NCBI GenBank assembly: GCA_037501455.1
Contig: CM074858.1
Span: 94,896,501 to 94,960,500, forward strand
Direction of reading: 5' to 3'
Source: Lantana camara
Taxonomy: Eukaryota; Streptophyta; Magnoliopsida; Lamiales; Verbenaceae
DNA length: 64,000 nucleotides
Of the stretch, positions 46,516 through 58,788 are shown piece after piece (within the stretch, counting starts at the first letter, position 1; every line of letters begins with the position of its first letter). Position numbers and translations under genes: made by a program. Under the pieces are notes generated by a model. It had not been told where the DNA came from and searched no databases. It saw only the letters and a program-made list of their open reading frames with translations.

Positions 46516-47284
46516 ATATACATGTTTGAGGTTTATATAGAATTTAATATTGTATGATATACGAGCTCTATTATCTATTTAATTAATACTGTATAATATA
46601 ATGTTAAATATATATTATTTAATTAAACAAAATAATATATAGTATTTAATTAAATTATTTATTATATTTAGTACAAATAATCATATTTAAGTATATTTAT
46701 ATTTTAACAAATAACAAATACTTAAATAAGTAATTCAAGTTAGTATGAATATTTGATTGTCATTACAATATAAATCATTAAAATATGTCATATTTATTTA
46801 GTAGTATGATATATTAATTACTTAAAGTACATACATTACAATTAAAACACAGAAGTGTATATCTAACAATGTTTAATACAATTATCTACGGATATATATG
46901 ATTATATTTAATATAAAATCGTATTTTAAAAATATACTTATATTTAAACTTAATATAATAAGTACATAATTAAATTAAGGTATGAATATGGAATTATTGT
47001 TATATATATAAAAAGACCTTAATGTACCAATAAGGTTGTTGTCCAAGTTGGTTGGGAGCCCAATATTCTTCATTGGTTGTTGTCCAAGTTGGTTGGGAGC
47101 CCAATATTCTTCCCTGAAGACTCAGGTTCGAGTCCTGCTTTGCACGATTTATGTCAAATAAATTATGAGCCACCTTAAGATGGCTCGGTTGGGTTGGGGT
47201 GGTGCGGCCTGGGTCGGGGCTCGGTCTGGTGGGGTTTGGGTGGCTTGGGGGTGCTGGACCCCACTAATAATTTTTTAATTCATT
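46516..47284. other. AT-rich interior of the CACTA element, right part
   Basis: Starts with the second ATATA target copy of E2. Apart from the SINE-like piece at 47033-47240 nothing is recognised. Confidence 0.6.
47033..47240 (+). repeat. SINE-like tRNA-derived sequence
   Basis: GTCCAAGTTGGTTGGGAG at 47082-47099 resembles RNA polymerase III box A, and GGTTCGAGTCC at 47125-47135 is a perfect box B; the spacing is right for a tRNA-derived promoter. The box A part is duplicated at 47041-47058 (period about 41 bases). A GC-rich tail follows. No poly-A end or target duplication was found, so it may be only a fragment. Confidence 0.45.
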
Positions 47285-47625
47285 AATTTTGAATTTTTAC
47301 CTTTGGCAACGGATTTTGCAACGAAAATTTCGTTGCAAAAAATCAAAAAATTAATTAATTATGCAACGAAAAATCTGTTGCTAAAAAATTCGTTGCTAAA
47401 TCCCTTGGTAATGTTTGTGGGTAGTAATTCGTTGCTAAATCCATTACTATAAATTCGTTGCTAAATCTGTTACTAATATCCGTTGCTAATAATTCGTTGT
47501 TAAATCCGTTGCTATAGATTAGCCACGAGGGTTATAGCAACAAAAAAATTTCGTTGCTAAATCCGTAGCTAATCCTAATCCATTGCTAATTTGGCCAAAA
47601 TCCGTTGCTATAGAGCGTTTTTCTA
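47285..47625. repeat. CACTA subterminal repeats, right
   Basis: Dense copies of GCAACGAA, TTCGTTGCTA and ATCCGTTGCTA in both orientations, matching the left subterminal block. Confidence 0.85.
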
Positions 47626-47634
47626 GTAGTAAGT

Positions 47635-48812
47635 GATCCACATGATTGCTGGAGGCTCCTAGGGAGGAGATTCCGGTCGCTGTGTCAGGAGCTATGACCA
47701 AAGTCTCTCAGTGCCAAAACAGGTGTACTCCATCAAAGGGGGAGGCACCCCCAGCTCGAGGGAGAATGAAGCAATAGGATTTAGTCACAAGGACCTAGAA
47801 CACATTGTAACACCTGATGGGGTCAGTGAATCCTCTGAGTGCCCCATGGTAGTTAGCTTAGACATGCACAATCATGTTGTAAAGAGGGTTCTTATTGATA
47901 GTGGAAGCTCTGTGAATGTTCTCCCTTACTCCACTTTCCAGAAGATGAATGTCACAAACACTCCCCTCGGATAAATTCGCTTGACCACCTCTTTTGGTCG
48001 CCCCTCATAGCGAAAGACCTTGATGGTCACTTACGTGGTAGTGGAGATAGAAATCCCTTACAACATCATAATTGGGCACCGCCCTCGTTGATTTCAAGGC
48101 GATCATCTCCACCTACCACCAGAAAATTAAGTTTCCCACTCCTGAGGGGACAGGCGAGATTCTCTGCAATGTCAAGGAAGCCTGGGAATGCTATATGTTG
48201 TCCCTCAGAGCCTTAATGTGAGAAAACTTTCCAAATCGGATCCACCAACAAGTCTGTGGATTTCCCTGAGTTAGACGAGGATGACCCATCTTGAAAGAGA
48301 GCGAAACTAAATAAGAAGAAAAAAAAAAACACGCGTGGGGAAGGTGATCCTGAGGGCGGACCCCCGGGTACAATGGAGGCGTCCTCGAAAGAGGACACGA
48401 ATGAGGGTGTTCCCGAGGGTGGAGACCAACGCCTCACAGGTAAGAAACGAGCCCTTGAGGCCCCTTGCCCTGAAGTGAGGATAGAGCCTATTGAAAAATT
48501 TCTGACCACTGAACTGGAGCCTGGCAACAAGGAGAAGACCACACAGATCGGATCGAGCCTCTCTGGACTCTCGCAAATCATGATGATTGACTTCCTGAGG
48601 GAGAATGTAGATGTTTTTGCATGGAAGGCAAAAGATCTCACTGGGATTGACTCTAGTATCATAGTTCACAGGCTCAATGTGGACCCTGCCTTCAAGCCCA
48701 TCAAACAGAAAAAGAGAGATGCCAATGAATTCAGAAGGAAAATCATTAAGGAAGAAGTGAACAAGCTTCTCGACGCCTAATAGAATGAGGAGATCTTATA
48801 CCCAGAATAGCT
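47635..48812 (+). pseudogene. pol: Tat pol remnant (E3): protease and RT start
   Basis: Resumes with ATGATTGCTGG, the sequence expected after the point broken by the CACTA element. Encodes SRENEAIGF, HNHVVKRVLIDSGSSVNVLP (protease active site intact), then stops and shifts. A frame at 48373-48780 covers the linker and RT start (SLSGLSQIMMIDFLRENVDV, IIVHRLNVDP). It ends at a stop just before the Copia-like LTR. Confidence 0.82.
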
Positions 48813-51001
48813 TGTTGGGAATAGTGCCCTAGAAAGTTGTAATGCTTTGGGACTTTCCCTATATCACAGACAATCTTTGAATAATATACGAATGATTGTA
48901 ATCACAGGCGAACACTTCTTATGTGCCAGTACGTGTTTTGTGTGTTTCCATTAGGTGTGCATGTCTAGAACTCCCGTAATCCGATGAGGCCGTTAAGAAC
49001 TTTGTCATTATAGGAATGACACATGAAACAAGTTCTTAACTCCATAGGCGAGGATTAGAAACTTCTCCAAGTCAATGAGGCCGACAGACAGTGGGAGTGT
49101 CGACTTTACCTCTGTTGAGACTTGCTTGTGTAGTTATGTCCTTAAGAAGGATCACCCGGTTTCATGGGGTGATAAGTACATGGGTTGATGCGTTCATAAT
49201 ACATAAGGGTGATAGTTGCAAGAACTTCATCACTGAGAGTGCCCCGCGTGAGAAGATTCCTAAATGGGAAAGGAAGTTTCCATAAACTTCCAGATTAGAA
49301 AATATCTCACATGTCAATGACGTGAGGAATTAATCCTGAGACTTGAGATTACACATTGTCTCATATGAGCTAACTCTGTAATCTTTGATACAGGCTCAAA
49401 AGGGTGTCGCCATATAGACACCTGAACCACGGCCTATGTTGGGATTACACAAGTGGCATATGAGAATTGTTGGAATCAATAAAGGACCTACACTTGCTTT
49501 AGGCAAGATGATCTCTTATTACACAAGTCATTCATGATTCCATCTTGAAATCCTTGCGCAAGGTGGTTAGATCAAGACATCAAGAAAATGGGGTTTTCTT
49601 GGATTGAGATCAAATGGAATATGAAGGGAACTTTGTTCTAAGATTAAGGTTAGTAGGGCTCTCTATATTCCCATGCCCTAGATCTTAATCGAGAGATAGG
49701 ATGGTAGGAGGATCGTATCCCACATGATGTCATTGACTGAAAGGTTCTTTCGAATATACATTCACATTTCGAGTAGGTGTCACACACCTGTTGCTAGACT
49801 ATGGTCGTGTGATCTGTGAGGTAATTAGTTAATAAAGTGTATTAATTAATTAAGCTCACTCCTAACTGAAATTGAACCTAGAGGGTCACACACAAATACC
49901 GGGTTCAAAGGGTATTATGGAAAGATCAAGTAGTTGATCGAAACGAGACTACAGTGTAATGTACACGTGTAGATCAATAACATTTTGGGACTTGTGAATC
50001 CAATTGAGGAATTGGATCATGTGTTAATTAATTGGAGAATTAATTATTAAGCCCAAATATAATTAATTAGTGAATTAATTATAAAGCCACAATATAATTA
50101 ATTGGAGAATTAATTAGCCCAAAGGAAATTAATTAGGAATTAATTTTATCCCATTAGAATTAATTAATGAATTAATTCTAAAGCCCTTCATGGAATTAAT
50201 TGGAGAATTAATTCAAGATATTTAATTATTTAATTGTTCTAATTTGATTAAAATAAATAAATAAGTTAAATATAAAATATCTTCTATTTCATATTTATTC
50301 TAATATTGATTAGAATAAGATATTTAATTATTATTGGAATAATTAAATATTCCTAATTTGATTAGAAAAAGCTCTTTCTAGAAGGATAATATCTTATTTA
50401 GATAAGATGTTATTGCTTGGAGAGAAAGAAAAATAGAAAAAAAGTCAAACTAGGAATGCTGTTCCTAGAACAGACTTAGGGTTTAGGAAACCCCATATAT
50501 ATGAAAAGCTGATGGTTCCATTTTTTCAGTGGCGTATTCAGATTGAAAAAACACGATTTCCTTGGGAATATTGGGTCGGTTCGTCCAGGAGATGTCCGGA
50601 ACGTCTCGAACGAAGCTTGGAAGCGTGGCAGATTCAATCTTAGTCAAATAGGAGCTTTGAAGAGAGATTTAATCATGCTCTCAATTTAATCTCGTTTCTT
50701 GTTTCTTTAATACGCATGTTATAGTACTAGCATACTCACTAACATGATTTGAATCTAGGTTGGTGTCGATTAATACTCTAGAGGATTTCTACTTTGGAAT
50801 CTCGAAGAAAGAATCAAGAAACGGGGATTTTCATGCCTCATGAAGAACATTTGAGGGCGGCTCAATACGTTTCAAGAAAGCTTCAATTCATGTGAGTTTC
50901 TTGAGCCCCAACGTTACGATACGAACATTGCAAGTCTTTTAGATCTACTTTGTGGAAAATTTTTTAAACTTCCGCTGCGTTTACTTTGCTGTTTTCCAAC
51001 A
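48813..51001 (+). mobile_element. Solo LTR, probably Copia-type
   Basis: Begins TGTTGGGAATAGTGCCC and ends CTTCCGCTGCGTTT...TTTCCAACA, with 6-bp inverted termini. It interrupts E3 RT between PEW/*L and the following CNIVLVPKSANKW. Flanks TAGCT and AATCT are only weakly alike, so the target duplication is diverged or lost. A TATA-like CATATATATG near 50494 supports plus orientation. No gag-pol is attached. It carries AT-rich palindromic repeats at 49985-50225. Confidence 0.7.
49985..50225. repeat. AATTAATT palindromic repeats in solo LTR
   Basis: At least five copies of a unit with AATTAATTGGAGAATTAATT or close variants, many followed by AAGCCC, spaced about 40-50 bases apart. Confidence 0.8.
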
Positions 51002-53836
51002 AATCTATGCAACATCGTTCTCGTGCCCAAGAGTGCCAACAAGTGGCGAATGTGCAATGATTTCACAGACCTCAACAAGGCCTGCCCCAAAGATCCATAC
51101 CCCTTGCCTTGAATTGACCAACTAGTGGATTCAATAACTGGTTGCGAGTTGATAAGCATGATGGACGCATTCCAGGGATATTACCAGATTTTCATGGCTC
51201 TTGAGGATTGCCCAAAAACATCATTTATGGTGCATATGGGTGTCTACTGTTTCTTGGTTATGCTGTTTGGGTTAAAGAATGCAGGTGTACATATCAGCGC
51301 CTCGTTAACAAGATGTTCGAGAAAGAAATAGGGGGATCAATGAAGGTCTACGTGGATGACATGATTGTCAAAAGTGAGAGGAAACACTCTCATCTGGAAG
51401 ACCTGAGGCGAACTTTTGACATATTGCGCTAGTATGGCACGAAACTGAATCCCTCCAAATGCACGTTTGGAGATCGAGTGGGCTAGTTTTTGGGATATGT
51501 GGTCAGTCAATGTGGGATTGAGGCTGATCCTGAGAAGATCAAAGCCATCATGGAAATCCCCTCCCCTCGAAATATCAGGGAAGTACAGGTCTTAGCGGAA
51601 AAGATAATCTCCCTGAACAGATTCCTATCTTGCTCGACAGAACAAAATTTGCCATTCTTCAAAATTCTGCATAATGCTAAGGACTTTACCTGGACAGAGG
51701 AGTGTGAGAAAGCATTTCAAGATATGAAGGCTTACCTTTCGTGCGCACCTTTGCTAACCAAACCGATCGAGGGTGAAAGCCTTTTCATCCACCACTCGGT
51801 TTTCCAGGAGGCAATGAGCGCGGTCCTCGTGGCAGTGCAAGATCGCAAGCAACTGCCTGTCTATTACTTGAGCAAAACCCTGCAAGACGCTGAAAAGAAG
51901 TACTTAGAGATAGAGAAATTCGCTTTCGTCCTCATAAACGCGTCACGGAGACTAAAGCCATATTTTCAAGCACACTCCATCACAGTGCTTACAGACCAAC
52001 CGCGGAGACAGGTCTTATCAAAGCCTGATGTTTCAGGAAGACTGATTAAATGGGCAATTGAGCTTAGCCAATTCAACATCAGCTTCAAACCCAGGACGGT
52101 CATCCAAGCTCAGGTAGTGGTAGACCTGTTAGTTAAACGCTTTGGTCTAGAGCCTATTCCTGCAGAAAAAGATGGTTTGTGGCTCATGCACACAGAGACC
52201 CTCATGGAGTTGAAATAGACTTCGCAATCAGGCTAGATTTTTAAGTTACTAACAATGAGACAGAATATGATGCCCTCATCCAAGGGCTAAAAATTGCTCT
52301 TCAAAACGGAGCCTCTCGAATCACTGATCGCGAGCTAGATTGAAGGAACATATGAGGCTCTAGAAATCACCATGGTGCAGTATCTAGAAAAAGCAAAAGG
52401 GATCATTTCCAAGTTTAAAGAGTTTCACCTGCTTCAGGTCCCGCTAGCGGAGAATGAGCGCGCCAATGCCCTCTCCAAGTTTGTCTCCACCCTCGAGAGA
52501 TCATGCGACCACTCTATTACTTTCCCTAGAACAGACGAGCCTCTGATAAGGGAAGAAAAACGTTCATAGGAAGTAACCATGATTGATCCATTCGAGCCAT
52601 GTTGGCTCGGTGACATAGTGAGATTTCTTAAAGAAGGTGTTTCCCCCACCGACAAAGTGGAAGCCAGAAAAATCAGGTACAAAGGCCCTTGATTTTTACT
52701 TGATCATGAGGGGAGACTATTCAAGCGGTCCTATCAAGGCCCTCCGCTAAAGTGTTTGAGGCCTTCGCAAGCTAAAGAGGTTTTCGAGCATGTTCACAAT
52801 GGAAGCTGTGGAAATCACTTTGGTGGGCGTATCCTCGCCAAAAAAGTGCTAAGGAGTGGCTTTACTGGCCCACGGTCCTACAAGATTCAATTGCTTTCTC
52901 TAAAAAATATCCCAAATGCCAGTTCCACTCCAATATTCCTCAACTGCCTACTGCTCAAATGAATCCTATAGATGTTGCATGGCCTTTTGATAAATGGGGG
53001 TATTGATATCGTGGGACCATTGCCAATTGCAGTAGGACAAAAGAAATTTGTCATTTTGGCGGTTGATTACTTCACAAAATGGGCTGAGGCTAAAGCAGTT
53101 GCGAAGATCACCTTTCGTGTGGTCAGGGACTTCATTTGGAAGAACATCATCTGTAGCTATGGCAATCCAAGAGTATTGATCTCAGATAATGGATCCCAAT
53201 TCATTGTTGTAGACACCCGAGAGTGGTCTGTGGTGCTCGAAATTAGGAATTGAACAACGCTTCACTTCCGTGGGGCATCCTCAAGCCAACGGTCAAGCTA
53301 AAGTCACCAACAAGATCGTCTTGCAGCATTTGAAAACAATGCTTGAGAGCAAGAAAGGTAAATGGGCTGAAGAGTTATAAGGAGCCTTATAGGCCTACCG
53401 CATAACCCCTCGAGCCACCACAGGAGAAACTCCCTATTCCCTTGTGTATGGTTCAGAAGCTATGATACCTGTGGAAGTTACACAAGAATCCTCACGCGTT
53501 GCTTACTTCGAGCCTGACAATAACGAGGGGAACAGGGTACTCGAGTTGGATCTTCTAGAAGAAAGAAGGGATAAAGCTTGGACGCGTATCCACAAATACA
53601 AAGGCTCAGTGGCTCGTCAGTATAACAAGCGTGTTAAGGAAAGAATAGTCTAACTAGGAGACTTGGTTCTAAAGAAAGTTGAAGTGTCGAGGCATGTGGG
53701 CAAACTGGACCCAAACTAGGAAGGACCATTCAAGGTCATATAGGTGAGGGTCCATAACACTTACCTACTTGAAATACTTCAAGGCGAGCATCTCCCCCGA
53801 CCGTGGAATGCTTGCAACCTTCGAAGGTTTTATGTT
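51002..53836 (+). pseudogene. pol: Tat pol remnant (E3): RT, RNases H, integrase
   Basis: RT from CNIVLVPKSANKWRMCNDF with YVDD at 51349-51360. A frame at 51490-52218 covers the RT end and the first RNase H (TDAS region now HHSVFQEAMSAVL). The archaeal-type RNase H is shortened by deletion at about 52200 and by further stops. Integrase pieces include NGSCGNHFGGRILAKKVL, DIVGPLPIAVGQKKFVILAV and SDNGSQFIV, ending PRPWNACNLRRFYV at 53836. At least a dozen stops and shifts; no activity possible. Confidence 0.82.
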
Positions 53837-54901
53837 TAAATTTCTTGAAGATAACCATTTCAAAACCCCAACTTAGGGCACAATGTAACTCCTTTTCAAA
53901 AAAGAAAAGTAAAGGAACTTACTTATTCTAAACAAAAGGTTCTGTGCAAAGCGTACTTGTAACACGCTATTCAAATTCCCCATTGGCACTCTAGGCAAAA
54001 GCCCTCGGGTCTAAGCTGGGCAGATCCCTTACTCAACGGTTACATTATACCTATCAATGCCAACTCCACGTTGAACATAACTCCATATCGAAAGGCTTGA
54101 TAACGCATGCATACATATCCCCAACTGCTAAGTTAAAGTCAGTTCTGGGATAACAAAATAAGGATAGACTAACTAGATCTCACTTCTAGTTCGCGCTCGT
54201 AACCTTGACTATGCAGCTATATCCCGCTTCTAGCTCACGCTCAAAACTCTGGAACATCTAGCAAAATTTCTTATGGAAAACTCCTTAGGAGAAATTTTCT
54301 AAGTAACTAGAGAGCCCTCGGAGACGGGCCCCTCGCGTTCTTTGCTATGGAAATTTCTTAATGGAAAATCCTTAAAGAAATTTTCTAAATAACCAGGGTG
54401 CCCTCGTAAGCAGGCCCCTGTGTTTCTTACTAGTAAAATTTCATATGGAAAGCTCCCTAAAGAAAATTTCCAAGTAACTCTATAACTTAACCGGGGCACC
54501 CTTGAAAGCAGGTCCCTCCGTTTCCTCACTCAGCCTGAATAATGCTAACCTTTATGTCAATTTTAGTTAGTTTCACCCTTAAATCTTTTACATTAGAGTT
54601 TAAAAAGGATAAGCATACAAAGTAAATACAAAGGTAAGGAATAAAAGCATTTATTACAAAGGCAATATTCATTCATTCAAAAGGAGCATACGTTCAGGTA
54701 CACAAGTGGGCTAGCAAGCCTAAAACAACGGAAGATTACAAGCCAATTCTCAAAAGAGACAAACAAAGATTCACAAGACCCTCGAGGATAGTTATCTAAT
54801 TCCTGTTTACGAATTGAACCCCTTGAAAAGATCACAGGATGCTTATCTGGACTAGTACCTATGGTGTCGGAGCGTAAACAACTTACAGGGCATATGGGAT
54901 A
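53837..54901. other. E3 region between converging pol and antisense gene
   Basis: Holds a different repeat block from E1 and E2 (54240-54530). No frame of interest. Confidence 0.65.
54240..54530. repeat. Tandem repeats in E3 3' region (different monomer)
   Basis: Three units of about 90-110 bases, each with AAATTTC, ATGGAAA, CTCC/TCCTTA, GAAATTTTC, TAA(G/A)TAAC, GCCCTCG-like and GCCCCT. Their position equals the E1/E2 arrays, but the monomer is not recognisably the same. Confidence 0.7.
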
Positions 54902-55386
54902 CTAGCGAGGGGCAATGTGTTGCGATGCTTCAAAATAAGCATCTTGGCCTTGACCACCTTCCAGGTCTACCACTTCAGAGTTAGCAGCGTTGACGGGCGC
55001 TTGGGGAGCTTGAGGCTCGAAGGTCTCGGCCGCAGTAGCAGGAGTCTCCTCGATGGCGGGAGCTTGAGGTGCAACATTGGATGGGCCCTTGGGGACGGGT
55101 TCAGCATCATTAGCACCCTCATTAACTCCTTCGTTGATAGGTTTCTCGTCAGCCTCGTGCACCTTCATGAATTCCCCTTGGAGGAGGGTAACTAGATCAG
55201 CATACTCCGGGTCGGTAAAATTATCTTCAGGGTCCCCCTCGGATGCCACTTGCAAATCCAGGTCCTTGTCATACTGAAGTCCCGTGCGCTCATACCCTCG
55301 AGAGGAAGTGTACGCTAAGCCCAATATGATTAGCTGTACCACAACCAAGTTAAAGGCTTTTTGGTCCTCGTCAAAACAGTGCAGAG

Positions 55387-57991
55387 TGTGTAGCACCCGG
55401 AACGCCGAGATGCCACACCCCTGCACTATAGCTCAGTCGACATACGAAATGGATAATCCGTACATGAACCAAACTATAGCGAATGGGTGACAAAAGAAAA
55501 TAAATCTCTAGCTAGGCGGGACTAACCCTCATAGAATACCAACATGCATAAATAATAAAACGGAAACATAAGTTACATTCACTTCATCAACAAAATCTTT
55601 CCTAACATTTACATAAATCCAATTCCCCAAAGATATCAAAATAAGTCAGACTTAATACATAGATACCAAGAGTAGTAACAATCTATATATGCATCATTAA
55701 TGTACAAGAAAATGAGGAAGACAAGTGCTAGACCCAAAGAACAAAAGACCTGACCCGATCCCGCCCAGCATGCAACCCGCAGACCTGAAAATGTTGAGGT
55801 GTCAGTCTACCAACGACTGAATGAGGGGTTTATAAATAAATATTAGCGCAAATAACATGCAAGTTATAACCTCGGGTAAGGTTTTATACGGAAGTTATAT
55901 AAGTTTAAGATGTAATACACTTTGCCCGAAATTATAACTATTCCCATTTATCAATTCAATCCGTGGCCCGGGCGAGTGAGGGCAATCCTCCAACCTTACA
56001 CCAATAGTGAACATTACATGCTTGTTTAATTATCATGTGATCATGCAATTCAATTAGAGTGCACACGTATCAATTTCATGAACTCCTTCACTCCGGGTGA
56101 TGGTGGATTTGCAAGGCCCTAACCATTCATGCTACGTACATCGGGAACATGACTCCCACGTACGGGATTCCTTCCTCCACCAAACCTCCTGGTGGATTCA
56201 GGGGTTATCCCAAAGTTGTGAGGAGAGTTACCCGTCAGCCTTTGCTTCCTCGGTTGGCTCAATACACTACCCTCGGGCCCAAATGTGAACATACTTACTC
56301 GCCCAAAACACTATCAATCATGATAAGTTCAATGTCACGAAAACCATTTGCAATCCATAAGGTTTTGAGAAAGATATATATATATATATATATAGATCTA
56401 TGTTTATATTTTGGTCGAAAGGATCACTTAGGAGTTGTACGGGTTATATATATCTAGTAATTAAACCTCGCCTTTGCCGATAATTAACAAAGATACAACT
56501 AGGATGCATGCTCCTCGTCAACGGGAAGAAGATCTGTGTAAATAGGGACAAGTGTTCGTGAGACACGACCCGTATGCACCATTTAAGACGCACGGCAACG
56601 TCATGCATCGATATATCATGTAATAACAATCAAGGAATGTCAAATAAGAGCATAATTATCAATAATTCAAGTATATAACTCATATAAGTCACATACGGGA
56701 GCCAAGGAAGAGTAAGGAATGCAATAAGAGAGGTTTTGGTGAAGTTTTGGCAAAATGGACAATTTTAGGAAATGCACATGCTGAGGGAAAACTAGAATAT
56801 CTTTAATTATAGAAGTAGGAATTGAGTTTTGTTTGTTTAATATGAAACTAGACACAAAGACCTTTCCAACGGTGTATGGCACGTTTTCTAGTTCAAAGCG
56901 AGGTGAAAATGGCGTAGGTCCGAAGTTGGACAAAATGCAGATTCTGGTGGGGTCGCGGGCGCGACCAAAACCCTTCACAAAATGGTCGGGGTATTTTTCC
57001 GAATTTTTCATGTAATTTTCCAAAATTCGAAAGTTGGCCAAAATGGGGTCGCGGGCGCGACCAGTTTTATGCATATTTTAGGTCTCGGCCGCGACCTGCG
57101 TCGCAGCAGCAGAAAACAGGGGAGAAACAGGGCATTTTCATGCCAAAACCCACCAATACAACAATAAATGCAATTCCACTCCATAAAAAATATTGAAACA
57201 CATCAAATACACACTATACTTCAATTATCTATCATTCCAACCATGGACTATGCATCAAAGTGCTAGAATTTATCAAGAAAATCCCATAAATATACATATG
57301 CTTCCAACCTTCATGAAATTCAATATATTCATGCAATTTCCATTCCTTATGATCATTAACATGCTCTTAGCTTCAATCATGTAAGAATTCACCCTCAAAT
57401 CCATAAACCCCTACTTGATCAAAATTTCAAGAATTTCACAAGACTTCATGCTATACCTTGAATCAAAGAAGAAATGGATGAAATGATGATATAATGATAT
57501 TGATGATCCTAGCTCTTCAATTCCTCAAGATATGGCTTGAATTTGAGATGAAATCTTCTTCTCTCCTTGTGGTGTAAATGTCGGTTTTCACTATGTGTGA
57601 GTGTGTGAGATTTTTGCTCTTGGAACCATATGGAAGAAATGAGATGAATTAAGATGATATATCCTAAAGTTTGGCATGAATATATGTGCCTCATCCATAT
57701 TTGCACATAAGTCCTCCTTTTATTTGAATTAATGCAAACAAGTGTAATCTCTATTCAATAATATATTTAACTCCAAGTCATGCTATACACTTAAGTACAC
57801 AATTTCACATAAAAGAGCAATTAAAGATCATAGGATACAATTAAGTTATGTCACTTATTTCATGTAATCTATATTAATGTCAATTCATATAAATAATAAT
57901 TCATATAAAGGCATAGAGGTGTGATGCATATTATAGGATGAAAATTATAATAATAACACATAATGCATAAATGGAAAACCGGGGCGTTACA
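55387..57991 (-). mobile_element. Tekay-type solo LTR (D)
   Basis: TGTAGCACCCGG to GGGGCGTTACA, 2605 bp, homologous to the LTRs of A and C. It lies within exon 3 of the E3 antisense gene. The host sequence is CAGAG before and GAG after; if the duplication was CAGAG, two bases (CA) have been lost at the junction. No interior sequence is attached. Confidence 0.85.
56951..57096. repeat. GC-rich palindromes in LTR D
   Basis: GGTCGCGGGCGCGACC starts at 56951 and 57047, with GGTCTCGGCCGCGACC at 57081. The last two are 34 bp apart. They occupy the part of the LTR where A, B and C carry GGGAACGGCCGTTCCC. Confidence 0.85.
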
Positions 57992-58788
57992 GAGTGGCTA
58001 CAAACCCAAATTCCTTGGATTGACAGAACTTCAACACAGCTTCCTTAGTCGCTTGGGACATATGCTCGGGGAGTATTCTGTTGAATTCCTCATCGCAAGC
58101 CTTCTTAGTGCCCTCAGTGATTTGGCTCCGGGCATTATTCAGTTGCTGATTTTGCTCCTCTAAGTTCTTGGCTAATGCCTCGTTGTCTTTCTAGGCTTTG
58201 GTCAATCTTTCGCGCAATTTCTTGCGAGCCTTCTCCTTCTTTTCCATCTCCTTGTTGACCTTGCCAAACTCCGTCTAGAGGGACTCAAGCTGGGCTCTCA
58301 GAAGATCATTCTTCTCTTGGATTTGAGCAAGGTGGCTGAACCGAGCCATCTTCTTGTATTTGGCCTTGCGCTTGACAAAAGTCATCGAGCGCTGTAGATT
58401 CGTCACCCTCGGGAGGACCGCCTGAAAGGAATCAACTTAATGCTTAGACGATTTTCAAAGAAGGAAACAAAGTGTAATAAATGGGGAAGTACCTATAAAG
58501 GAACATAATTCTTACCCTACTAAGGGAGTAGCAGAGGTCATCCACCACCTGGTTTGTGCTTTGGGCAAACAACTCCTTGTGAGTGCCAGTGAACTGCATC
58601 TTCTGAAAAATGCGGTACACCAAATTACTTGTGGAGGGGCAATCCCTCAAGAGGGTGGGACCTGAGATGGAGGCACGCTGGTACGTTCGATCCCCTGTGG
58701 TCTCAAAGGCTTAAATTTTGTCCTCCTTGAAAGAAGAGGTCTTTCCATCTCCTGGCTTGCCTACCACGACAGTCTTTCCTTTCCCTGT

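Larger units (their letters stand above)
32319..47631. mobile_element. CACTA transposon, non-autonomous, carrying Tat element E2
   Basis: Starts CACTACTAGAAA and ends TTTCTAGTAGTA, a near-perfect terminal inverted repeat differing at the outermost base. The 3-bp duplication AGT is at 32316-32318 and 47632-47634. Both subterminal regions are packed with direct and inverted copies of AGCAACG(A/G)A...TTCGTTGCTA, the usual architecture of En/Spm-like elements. Without the nested E2 it is about 2.9 kb and has no transposase. It interrupts E3 gag-pol between the knuckle and the protease. Confidence 0.85.

Noticed and set aside
47125..47135. Functional tRNA gene
   Set aside because: Box B is perfect, but the flanks do not form acceptor or anticodon stems; SINE-like at best.
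54299..54529. 76-codon minus-strand frame
   Set aside because: It is generated by the tandem repeats of the E3 3' region.
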